DNA of 64,000 bases from the NCBI GenBank assembly GCA_965214125.1, contig CBDCBA010000016.1:62001-126000 (forward strand). Direction: 5' to 3'. Positions 42,325-49,650 of the stretch are shown in pieces. This stretch comes from CBDCBA01 sp965214125 (GTDB taxonomy: Bacteria; Planctomycetota; Phycisphaerae; Tepidisphaerales; Tepidisphaeraceae). The translations under genes and the position numbers were made by a program. The notes under the pieces were generated by a model, which saw only the letters and a program-made list of their open reading frames with translations, had not been told where the DNA came from and did not search any database. The first letter of the stretch is position 1. Each line of letters opens with the position of its first letter.

Positions 42325-44901
42325 TCACGCCGCCTCGCTCTTGACCGGGTCGCCCTCCTCGGCCTCCAGTTCTTCCGGGTCCTCGCCAACTTCCTCGTCG
42401 GCGTCTTCGAGTTCGCCCTCAACGTCCTCGGCATCAACCTGCTCCAGCTCGCCCGCCTCCTGCGCGGCGCGGAGGTCCTCCCACTCCTCGACCGTCAAGG
42501 TCGCCTCGCGCGCCTGGCTGCCCTTGTACTCGCCCACGATGCCGTCGGCGGCCATCTGCTCGACCATCCGGCTGGCCCGCGCGTAGCCGATCGTCAGGCG
42601 ACGCTGCAGCAAGCTCACGCTGCCGCGCCGCGTCTCGAGGACCACGCGCACCGCGTCGTCGTACAGCGGGTCGCGCTCCTCGCCACCGTCCATGTTGATG
42701 CCGTTCTTGATCTGCACCAGCTCCGGCTCGTACTGCGCCTTGGCCAGCGCCTTGACCTTCTTCACGCTCGTGCGGATCTCGTGGTCGTCGATGAACGTGC
42801 CCTGGCTACGCAGCGGCTTGCTGGCGCCCGGCGGTAAGAAGAGCATGTCGCCCTGGCCCAGCAGCAGGTCGGCGCCGTTCTGGTCGAGCACGATGCGGCT
42901 GTCCATCTTGCTGGCCACGCGGAAGGCGATCTTGCTGGGCATGTTGCTCTTGATGAGCCCCGTCACCACGTTCGCCTGCGGCCGCTGCGTCGCGAGGATC
43001 AGGTGGATGCCCACCGCCCGCGCCTTCTGCGCGATGCGGACGATGTGGGCCTCGACCTCCTTGCCGCCGGTCATCATCAGGTCCGCCAGCTCGTCGATGA
43101 CCACGACGATGTACGGCAGCTTCTTGGGGATTTTCGCCTCTTCCTCGGGCGAGCCGGGCTCCATCCGCTCGATGAGCTCGTCGACCTCGAGCTTGTTGTA
43201 GTCGCCCACGTTCCGCACGCCCGCCTCGGCGAGCAGCTCGTAGCGCTCGTCCATCTTTGTGCAGGCCCACTCCAGGACGCTCGTCGCCTTGGCGCTGTCG
43301 GTGATGACCGGGCACATCAGGTGCGGAATGTCCTTGAACGGGGCCATTTCGACCACCTTCGGGTCGACCAGGATCAGCTTCACCCGGTCGGGGCGCTGGG
43401 TGTACATGATCGACATGATGATCGTGTTGATGCACACGCTCTTGCCGGAACCAGTCGTGCCGGCGATCAGGCAGTGCGGCATGCGCGTCAGATCATCGAT
43501 GAGCGGATTTCCCTGAGAATCCTTACCCAGAAAGATCGGGATGTTCATCTTCTGCGTCTTGGCGGGCGCGAGCTGCATGAGCTCTTTCAGCCGCACCTTC
43601 TCCTTCTCGGCGTTGGGAACCTCGATGCCGATCGTGCTTTTTCCGGGAATGGGCGCGACGATGCGAATACTCTCGGCCGCCAGGCTGCGGGCGATGTCGT
43701 TGGAAAGCCCCGTGATCTGCGCGACCTTCGTCCCCTTGGCAACGGCGATCTCGTACATCGTGATGACCGGCCCCGTCTCGATCGCCTCGACGTGGGCGTC
43801 GACCTTGAACTCCTCGAACGCCTCCTCGAGCTGCGCGGCCATTTCGCGGACGTGCTCCTCCTGCTGCTCGGCGTAGTTGGCCTCGGAATCCTCGAGGTCG
43901 TTCCAATCCGGCAGCTCGTACTCGCCCAGCTCCGGCGTCGGCGGGGCGTTGAGCTTGGGCTTCTGCTTGGCGAGGCGGACCTTGATCTTCGAGAGGTCAC
44001 GCTTGGGCTCGGCGTCGTCGGCTTCGCCGTCGTGTTCCTCTTGCTCGGTCGCGTCCTCCGCCTCGGGCTCGTCGGCGTCCTGGTCCTCCTCCTCGTCGGC
44101 CGTCGCGTCGGCCATGGCGATTTCGTCGGACAAGTCGGCCTGGATGTCGGGCGCGTCCGGCGCGGGGCCGTCGTCGCTGACGAAGACGAGTCGCTTGGGC
44201 TTGGCGGTCGAGGGCGCCGCCTCACCGTCGTCACCCGCCGCCCCGAAGGCGAGCCGGAACTTTGGCAGCGCCGGCAGGCTGAAACTCGGCAGGGCCCCGC
44301 GCAGCTTCGGCACGGTGACGGTCACGGTCTCGCGCTTGGCCGACGCCTCGGCGACGTGGTCGCGGGCGGCGGTGAGCTTGTGGAGCAAATACGGCGGCAG
44401 CTTCAGGAAGAGCTCGTCGGCCACCAGCAGCAGGCCCGCGATCACGCCCAGCAGCAGGGCCAACCGCGTGCCGGCGGGGCCGAAGTGCCGCTCGAGGTGG
44501 AACGCCGACGCCAGCCCGAGCACGCCGCCATCCCCTTCGGGCAGGCCGGTGTAAGTCGTGTTCAGGTGGGCGCACGTGGCCGCGACGGCGACCGTGAGGA
44601 CGGCCAAACCCAGCGAGCGCAGCCACAAGTCGCGCACGGCCACGCCGGCGAAGCGGAGCACGCAGAGCACGCCCGTCGCCGCCAAGAGTGGCCAGGCGCC
44701 GGGCCCGACCGCGGCGAACAGGTGGTAGGCCGTCCACGCGCCCACGCGGCCGGTCAGGTTCTGGACCGGCCCGTGCGGCCAGACCGCGTGGCTGGGCCAG
44801 TCGGTTGCCCGAAACGACCAGGCCGCGAGCAAGACGAAGAACCACGCCCCGGCCGCCAAGAGCCAGGCCGTGGTTCGAATGACTGTCGACCGTTCCGCCA
44901 T
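42325..44901 (-). CDS. ftsK: DNA translocase FtsK/SpoIIIE
   Basis: FtsK pumps chromosome termini through the closing septum. The 858-residue protein has four membrane helices within the first 165 residues, a long acidic linker (about 225-345), then the motor. Walker A is AGTTGSGKSVC (GTTGSGKS at 481-488) and Walker B is LILVDPKVVEM. DELADLMMT and ATQRPQ follow, and the C-terminal gamma winged helix is RLTIGYARASRMVEQM. An acidic tail (EEVGEDPEELEAEEGD) ends it. Its length is like SpoIIIE rather than E. coli FtsK. The presence of ftsK fits Planctomycetota, which often lack ftsZ. Confidence 0.96.
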   Translation of the reverse strand: MAERSTVIRTTAWLLAAGAWFFVLLAAWSFRATDWPSHAVWPHGPVQNLTGRVGAWTAYHLFAAVGPGAWPLLAATGVLCVLRFAGVAVRDLWLRSLGLAVLTVAVAATCAHLNTTYTGLPEGDGGVLGLASAFHLERHFGPAGTRLALLLGVIAGLLLVADELFLKLPPYLLHKLTAARDHVAEASAKRETVTVTVPKLRGALPSFSLPALPKFRLAFGAAGDDGEAAPSTAKPKRLVFVSDDGPAPDAPDIQADLSDEIAMADATADEEEDQDADEPEAEDATEQEEHDGEADDAEPKRDLSKIKVRLAKQKPKLNAPPTPELGEYELPDWNDLEDSEANYAEQQEEHVREMAAQLEEAFEEFKVDAHVEAIETGPVITMYEIAVAKGTKVAQITGLSNDIARSLAAESIRIVAPIPGKSTIGIEVPNAEKEKVRLKELMQLAPAKTQKMNIPIFLGKDSQGNPLIDDLTRMPHCLIAGTTGSGKSVCINTIIMSIMYTQRPDRVKLILVDPKVVEMAPFKDIPHLMCPVITDSAKATSVLEWACTKMDERYELLAEAGVRNVGDYNKLEVDELIERMEPGSPEEEAKIPKKLPYIVVVIDELADLMMTGGKEVEAHIVRIAQKARAVGIHLILATQRPQANVVTGLIKSNMPSKIAFRVASKMDSRIVLDQNGADLLLGQGDMLFLPPGASKPLRSQGTFIDDHEIRTSVKKVKALAKAQYEPELVQIKNGINMDGGEERDPLYDDAVRVVLETRRGSVSLLQRRLTIGYARASRMVEQMAADGIVGEYKGSQAREATLTVEEWEDLRAAQEAGELEQVDAEDVEGELEDADEEVGEDPEELEAEEGDPVKSEAA

Positions 44902-44959
44902 GTGAGACGTTATCGGCGCCCGACAACACCCGCCGCCACCGGCCCGGTTTGCGGCTTGG

Positions 44960-45469
44960 TCAATGCCCGGTGCTGCCGAACCCGCCCCCGCCGCGCGCGG
45001 TGCCGTCGAGCGCGTCGACCTCGAAGAGTTCGACCGGCGGCACGGGCACGATCACCATCTGCGCCACCCGCATGCCGCGCTCGACGGTGAACGGTTCCTG
45101 CCCGTGGTTGATGAGGGGCACGAAGCAGTCGCCGCGGTAGTCGGCGTCGATCGTGCCGGGGCTGTTGGGCAGCGTGACCCCGAATTTGCTCGCCAGCCCC
45201 GACCGCGGCCGCACCTGTGCCTCGTACCCCGGCGGCAAGGCCATGCGGAATCCGCAGGGGATCATCGCGATCCGCCCCGGCTCGATTACGAGGTCATCAT
45301 CGACGGCCGCATGCAGGTCGAAGCCGGCGGCGCCGGGCGTCATCCGCGTGGGCGGCGGCAAATCCCGCGTGCCGGGCAGGCGTTGGATTTGGACGCGCAC
45401 CGGGGGCATGGGTGGGGTATCGACACGCGCGACAAGACTCGTTGAACTCGGGACCGGAACGTGGGACAT
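44960..45469 (-). CDS. dut: Deoxyuridine 5'-triphosphate nucleotidohydrolase
   Basis: dUTPase hydrolyses dUTP to dUMP and keeps uracil out of DNA. The 169-residue product has the five family motifs: TPGAAGFDLHAA, RPRSGLASKFG, NSPGTIDADYRGD, FTVERGMRVAQMVIVP and a C-terminal GTARGGGGFGSTGH arm that closes over the active site. The start is uncertain between ATG 45469 (with 20 extra residues) and ATG 45409; neither has a clear Shine-Dalgarno sequence, and a stable hairpin stands only 7 nt upstream of 45469. It lies between coaB and ftsK on the same strand. Confidence 0.93.
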   Translation of the reverse strand: MSHVPVPSSTSLVARVDTPPMPPVRVQIQRLPGTRDLPPPTRMTPGAAGFDLHAAVDDDLVIEPGRIAMIPCGFRMALPPGYEAQVRPRSGLASKFGVTLPNSPGTIDADYRGDCFVPLINHGQEPFTVERGMRVAQMVIVPVPPVELFEVDALDGTARGGGGFGSTGH

Positions 45470-45476
45470 CGTATTA

Positions 45477-45519
45477 CCCCCCACCACCCCACCCGCTGTG
45501 CGGGTGGGGTGGTGGGGGG
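45477..45519. repeat. Perfect GC hairpin upstream of dut
   Basis: Inverted CCCCCACCACCCCACCCGC arms with a 3-nt loop form a 20-bp stem. It lies directly before the dut start (7 nt from ATG 45469), and its position would obstruct ribosome binding there. There is no GTAG foot. The rest of 45520-45644 holds nothing recognisable. Confidence 0.75.
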
Positions 45520-45644
45520 GGAGTGGGAGTGGGGTGGGTCCGGAGGGGAACCTCTTGCACGGACGACCCGAACGCAGACCCGGACCCTTCCGCAGAGCGA
45601 ATGGGCGTTTGGGGTGAGGTCGACGGATCAGAAGTGGAGAGCGA

Positions 45645-46283
45645 TCAGGTCTGCGTGTGGTTGCGCAGGTGTTCGATGTCGCGCAGCAGTCGTTGTGCGA
45701 ACACGGGTTTCGAGAGCGGAGGAAGCGGGTCAGGTTCCTCCGAAGGTCGCAGCAGCGTGGCGTGAACCTCGCTCGACTCCATCGTCGCGATTGGGTTGAA
45801 GACGAGCAGATCACAGCGCTTGCGGCGCAGCTTGGCGGCGGCGCGGTCGAGGGCGGCGGGGGTGTCTTCATCGAGACTGAAGCCGACGACGAACTGATCG
45901 TCTCGCTTGGCGGCCCCGGCGGCGGCGAGGATGTCCTCGGTCGGCTCGAGCTCCAGCGTCATCACCGCCTCGCGCCGCAGCTTGGTGTCGCTGACGGTCC
46001 TCGGCCGAAAGTCCGCGACGGCGGCGGCCATGATGAGCACGTCGTGATCCGCCCACGCGGCAAAAACGGCGTCGTGCATCTGCCGCGTCGTCTCGACGTC
46101 GACCCGCTTCGCGTCGGCTGGCACGGGCACGCTGACTTGCCCGACAATCGCCGTCACGCCATGCCCCGCTTCGAGCGCCGCCTCCGCGATGGCCGCCCCG
46201 ATGCGCCCGCTCGATCGGTTCCCGAGGAACCGCACCGCGTCGATCGGCTCGCGCGTCCCCCCGATGGTGATGAGCACTCGCAT
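45645..46283 (-). CDS. coaB: Phosphopantothenate-cysteine ligase (stand-alone CoaB)
   Basis: CoaB joins cysteine to 4'-phosphopantothenate, the step before the CoaC decarboxylation in coenzyme A synthesis. From ATG 46283 the 212-residue product has ITIGGTREPIDAVRFLGNRSSGRIG at its N-terminus (usually GGTxExID...NxSSGxxG), MAAAVADFRP, and the Lys-containing TKLRRE. In most bacteria CoaB is the C-terminal half of a fused CoaBC; here it is separate, with the CoaC gene 594 bp away and a zinc-ribbon gene in between. It is followed by dut. Confidence 0.9.
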   Translation of the reverse strand: MRVLITIGGTREPIDAVRFLGNRSSGRIGAAIAEAALEAGHGVTAIVGQVSVPVPADAKRVDVETTRQMHDAVFAAWADHDVLIMAAAVADFRPRTVSDTKLRREAVMTLELEPTEDILAAAGAAKRDDQFVVGFSLDEDTPAALDRAAAKLRRKRCDLLVFNPIATMESSEVHATLLRPSEEPDPLPPLSKPVFAQRLLRDIEHLRNHTQT

Positions 46284-46309
46284 CGCGCCCGAACCATAGT
46301 GGTTGCATC

Positions 46310-46381
46310 GGTAGCTGCGGGTCCCCGACCCGCAGTCTGCTCGCACGCAACCCGACTGCGGGTCACGGACCCGCAGCTACC
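46310..46381. repeat. REP-like doublet, GTAGC family, providing a stop codon
   Basis: Arms 46310-46337 and 46354-46381 match at 26 of 28 positions in inverse orientation. Each has GTAG followed by the stem CTGCGGGTC / GACCCGCAG. Its right end overlaps the zinc-ribbon gene: the TAG that ends that gene (46377-46379) is the TAG of the element foot. It lies between coaB and the zinc-ribbon gene. Confidence 0.85.
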
Positions 46382-46880
46382 GCGACGGGGGTTGGGGTGG
46401 ATTGGTCACTCCCCGCTCCCTCCCACACTCCGGGCAGACGCCGCTGGCGTTGCCGGTGAGGTCGTAGCCGCAGAGGCACTGGCACCATGCAAGCTCTCGC
46501 AGAACAAGATGGCGCTCGCGTCGCGAAAGGTGATAAAGGATGGCCCCGACGATCAACAAGGTCGGCAACGTTGCGAGCAGTGGATACACCAAGAGCATCG
46601 CCGGATTAAACTGGTTCGGTCCGCGTTGAGCGATTAACTCGATCATCATTGGAAGAAGGAGATATCGGAGCGCACTCCAAAGCAGATACGGGACGACGAT
46701 GATTGCGACCGTCGACCAGATGAGCGTCGGAAGCAACTTGCGAAAGACGCGACGCTGAAGCGATCGGATTGCTTCATCCTTCCAGCGCTCGAGAGCCGGA
46801 TAACGGCGACGAAACCGTTTGACTCGGCCACGTCTGCGGCGAGCGTCAAGTTTAACTTTGGCTCGCGGGGCGACCTTCAT
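46377..46880 (-). CDS. Membrane protein with C-terminal zinc ribbon
   Basis: The 167-residue protein has a very basic N-terminus (RAKVKLDARRRRGRVKRFRR), two membrane helices (about residues 48-75 and 92-116) and a C-terminal zinc ribbon CLCGYDLTGNASGVCPECG. The ribbon matches those of the 32129 and 35751 proteins but is at the other end. Its ATG overlaps the coaC stop by 4 nt (ATGA), so it is coupled to coaC. Its own stop codon lies in a palindromic element, so the original C-terminus may have been a little different. Function unknown. Confidence 0.65.
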   Translation of the reverse strand: MKVAPRAKVKLDARRRRGRVKRFRRRYPALERWKDEAIRSLQRRVFRKLLPTLIWSTVAIIVVPYLLWSALRYLLLPMMIELIAQRGPNQFNPAMLLVYPLLATLPTLLIVGAILYHLSRRERHLVLRELAWCQCLCGYDLTGNASGVCPECGRERGVTNPPQPPSR

Positions 46881-47437
46881 CCGCCGTTAACCACCGCGTG
46901 AAGAATCGCGTCGCGGTCCGCCAAACGTCCCGCCCCTTGGTTCCGGCAGGCCAGCCAACCGCTGTCGGGGCCGACGAAGCTCACGCCGCGACTCTTGAGC
47001 TTCTCAACCGCCTCCTGCGTTGCCGGGTTGGCCCACATCCGGTCGTTCATGCTCGGGGCCATCAGGATCGGGCACGCCGATGCGGCGACGAGGAGGCTGA
47101 CGACGTCATCGCACAAACCTGCCGCGCACTTGCAGAGCAGGTGCATCGTGGCCGGGGCGATCAGCAGCAGATCGGCCGTCTCCGTCAGCTTGATGTGCTG
47201 CGTGTCGGCCGCGTCGACCTGGGTCCAGATGCCCGTATGCACCGGCCGCTGCGTGAGGGCCTCGAACGTCAGCGGCGTGACGAACTTCTGGGCTGCCTCG
47301 GTCATCGCCACCGTCACGCCGGCCCCGTTCTGCACGAGCTTGCTGACGACGTCGCACACCTTGTAACACGCGATCCCGCCGCCGACGCCCACGACGATCT
47401 CGCGGCCCTTCAACGATGACAGGTCGAGGTCGTCCAC
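46877..47437 (-). CDS. coaC: Phosphopantothenoylcysteine decarboxylase (stand-alone CoaC)
   Basis: CoaC is the FMN-dependent decarboxylase that makes 4'-phosphopantetheine in coenzyme A synthesis. The 186-residue protein has the flavoprotein motifs: GVGGGIACYKVCDV, the catalytic His in QHIKLTETADLLLIAPATM, PSMNDRMW, and the substrate-recognition clamp WLACRNQGAGRL with its Cys. It is separate from CoaB rather than fused. It lies 9 bp after the second sugar permease gene and overlaps the zinc-ribbon gene by 4 nt. Confidence 0.92.
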   Translation of the reverse strand: MDDLDLSSLKGREIVVGVGGGIACYKVCDVVSKLVQNGAGVTVAMTEAAQKFVTPLTFEALTQRPVHTGIWTQVDAADTQHIKLTETADLLLIAPATMHLLCKCAAGLCDDVVSLLVAASACPILMAPSMNDRMWANPATQEAVEKLKSRGVSFVGPDSGWLACRNQGAGRLADRDAILHAVVNGG

Positions 47438-47446
47438 ACCAGGAGC

Positions 47447-48658
47447 TTACTGCTTCACCGCGCCGCTGGTCAGGCCGGCGATGAACTCCTTTTGCAGCGC
47501 GAAGAACAAAATCGCCGGCGGGATGATCGCCAGCAGCGTGCCCGCGAGGAAGACGCCGTACTGCTGCGTGTACTCGCTGATGTACTGGTTCAGCACCACC
47601 GGCAGCGGCAGCTTTGTTTGCGTTTGCAGGAAGATATTGGGCGCCAGGAAGTTGTTCCAGCTCGCCAGGAACGTGATGAGGCAGAACGCGCCGGTCATCG
47701 GCCGGACCAGCGGCATGGCCAGGCGGTAGTAGATCGAGAACTCGCTCGCCCCGTCGATCCGGCCGGCCTCGACGAGATCCTTCGGCACGCCCATGAGCGC
47801 CTGGCGGAACAGGAAGATGCCGAACGCGTTCACGCACGCCGGCACGATCAGCGCCCAGTATGTGTCCATCATGCCCAGCCGGTAAATCACCTCGTAGTTC
47901 GGGGCCAACAACACCACGCCGGGAATCGTGAGGGAGGCGAGCATGAACGTCAGGATCGGCCCCTGCCCGCGGAACTGGTACTTCGCCAGCGCGTAGCCGC
48001 CCATCGAGCAGAAGACGAGCGAGATGATCGTCGTGGCGCTCGCCAAGAAGACGCTGTTGACCACGTACCGCCAGAAGCTGACCGTTCCCTGCACCGTCTC
48101 GCGCTCGGCGAAGAGCTTTTTGTAGTTGTTCAGGTTCAGGAAGTGGAAGATCACGTCCGGCACGTCGCTGACGGCGCCGATCTTCTGCGACTCCTCCGCC
48201 TGCGCCTCGGCGACCGCGTCGGCGGCGCGGAGTTCCTCGACCCTGGCGTCGTCGAACTCTGAGAGCGGGAGGAAGTCGCTGCCCTTCTGTACGTACTCGT
48301 TGCCCCACGTCGTCGGCGGGGGAAGGAAGGTGTACTCGTTCAGGACTTTCTTGTCCTTCACCGTGGCCGTCACCAGCCAGGCGAAGGGGAGCATCATAAT
48401 CGTCGCGACGATCACGAGCACCGTGACACGGCCGTAGGTCGTCGCCCACTTCACTGACAGCGGCAGCAGGGCGACGAGGCCGCCGAGCAGGGCGATGATC
48501 AGAAGTTGCAGGCCGCTGAGGCGTGACCAGAAGATCAGCACGAACAGCAGCGTCACAGCCGCGATCGCGCCGGCGCCGAGCCACTGCCCACGCGTCGGCC
48601 ACTGGCGCGGCGTGTGTGGTCCGGCATATTCAAGTTCGGCGGGGATTGGCTCGCTCAC
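47447..48658 (-). CDS. Carbohydrate ABC transporter permease (MalG-like)
   Basis: Inner-membrane permease. GTG 48658 overlaps the upstream permease stop (GTGA) and begins VSEPIPAELEY. It is about 403 residues, longer than the usual 270-300: two extra helices lie near the N-terminus, and about 80 polar residues (ERELRAADAVAEAQ-type sequence, residues about 135-190) precede the core. The EAA loop EAGRIDGASEFSIYYRLAMP is intact, and FLASWNNFLAP is typical of MalG/UgpE. With the next permease it forms the channel of a sugar importer. Confidence 0.88.
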   Translation of the reverse strand: MSEPIPAELEYAGPHTPRQWPTRGQWLGAGAIAAVTLLFVLIFWSRLSGLQLLIIALLGGLVALLPLSVKWATTYGRVTVLVIVATIMMLPFAWLVTATVKDKKVLNEYTFLPPPTTWGNEYVQKGSDFLPLSEFDDARVEELRAADAVAEAQAEESQKIGAVSDVPDVIFHFLNLNNYKKLFAERETVQGTVSFWRYVVNSVFLASATTIISLVFCSMGGYALAKYQFRGQGPILTFMLASLTIPGVVLLAPNYEVIYRLGMMDTYWALIVPACVNAFGIFLFRQALMGVPKDLVEAGRIDGASEFSIYYRLAMPLVRPMTGAFCLITFLASWNNFLAPNIFLQTQTKLPLPVVLNQYISEYTQQYGVFLAGTLLAIIPPAILFFALQKEFIAGLTSGAVKQ

Positions 48659-49650
48659 TTGTCGCTCCCGACTCGCCGGCTGAGGCGGATTTGCACCAGG
48701 CTGATCGCCAGGATGATGAAGGTCAGCAGCCACCCGACGGCCGCGGCCGTGCCGAGGTCGCCCTGCTCGAAGGCGTAGCTGTAGAGGTAGCCGACCACCG
48801 TCAGGCCGCTGTTCTCCGGGCCGTAGCCTTGCAGCAGCACGTACGGCAGTTCAAAGAGCTGGAAGCTGCCGATCGTGCTCATCACGACCACGAACGTCGC
48901 CACCGGCGCGATCGCGGGGATCGTGACGTTCAGGAATTGATCCCACGGCCCGGCCCCGTCGATTTTGGCGGCCTCGACCAAACTCTGGTCGACGTTCTGC
49001 AACGCCGCCAGGAAGTAAATCATGTTGAAGCCGACGTAGATCCAAAGCGACGCGATGATGATCGACGGCATCACGAGGCTCGGATCGCTCAGCCACTGTG
49101 CATCAATGCCCCAGCCCACCAGCGACTGGATCAGCCGGTTGAACAGACCGAACCTCGGCGTGAAGAGCATGGTGAACAAAATCGCCACGAACACCTGCCC
49201 GACCAGGTTCGGGGCGAAGATGATCAGCCGAAACAGCCCTTTGGCCTTGCCGTCGCGGCTGTTGAGCAGCATGGCCAAGCCGAGGCTCAGCGGCAGTTGC
49301 AGGCAGATGCTGAAGAAGGCGAAGTAGCTTGTGTTCCAGAGCGCCCGGTGGAAGTCGCCGTCGCCGAGGATGAACCGGAAGTTGTCGAGCCCCACCCACA
49401 CGCGCGTCGACGGGCCGTTGGTCTGGTAGAACGACAGGATCGTCGCGTAGAACAGCGGGTAGAGGAAGAAGACGCACGTCACGAGGAAGTACGGCGCCAG
49501 GAACAGGTACGGCGCCACGCGCGGCCCGCCGAAGCGCGGCGGCTTCCCGCCGCCATTGGCGTACGCCGGCTGCGTCGCCGCCGTCTGGATGGCCGCGGTG
49601 TGACCCTCGGCGGAGGTGGGAACCGAGCCCACGGGCGTGCCGCTGCTCAT
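48655..49650 (-). CDS. Carbohydrate ABC transporter permease (MalF-like)
   Basis: The 331-residue protein has a Thr/Ala-rich cytoplasmic N-terminus and six membrane helices. The LFYATILSFY segment, the EAA motif EAAKIDGAGPWDQFLNVTIP and GPENSGLTVVGYLYSYAF are typical of MalF/UgpA-type importers. Its start overlaps the binding-protein stop (ATGA at 49647-49650), and its own stop overlaps the second permease. The three genes form an importer operon. No ATPase gene is present in the run, so a shared MsmX/UgpC-like ATPase encoded elsewhere is likely. Confidence 0.9.
   Translation of the reverse strand: MSSGTPVGSVPTSAEGHTAAIQTAATQPAYANGGGKPPRFGGPRVAPYLFLAPYFLVTCVFFLYPLFYATILSFYQTNGPSTRVWVGLDNFRFILGDGDFHRALWNTSYFAFFSICLQLPLSLGLAMLLNSRDGKAKGLFRLIIFAPNLVGQVFVAILFTMLFTPRFGLFNRLIQSLVGWGIDAQWLSDPSLVMPSIIIASLWIYVGFNMIYFLAALQNVDQSLVEAAKIDGAGPWDQFLNVTIPAIAPVATFVVVMSTIGSFQLFELPYVLLQGYGPENSGLTVVGYLYSYAFEQGDLGTAAAVGWLLTFIILAISLVQIRLSRRVGSDK

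Noticed and set aside
42324..42437. Longer hicA start at ATG 42437
   Set aside because: The extra 38 residues are basic low-complexity sequence overlapping ftsK in another frame; the GTG at 42323 gives the normal HicA length and N-terminus.
45520..45644. GGGGTGGGT-rich stretch between dut and coaB as a possible G-quadruplex or regulatory site
   Set aside because: It adjoins the CCCCACC hairpin and probably is part of the same low-complexity DNA; no further evidence.
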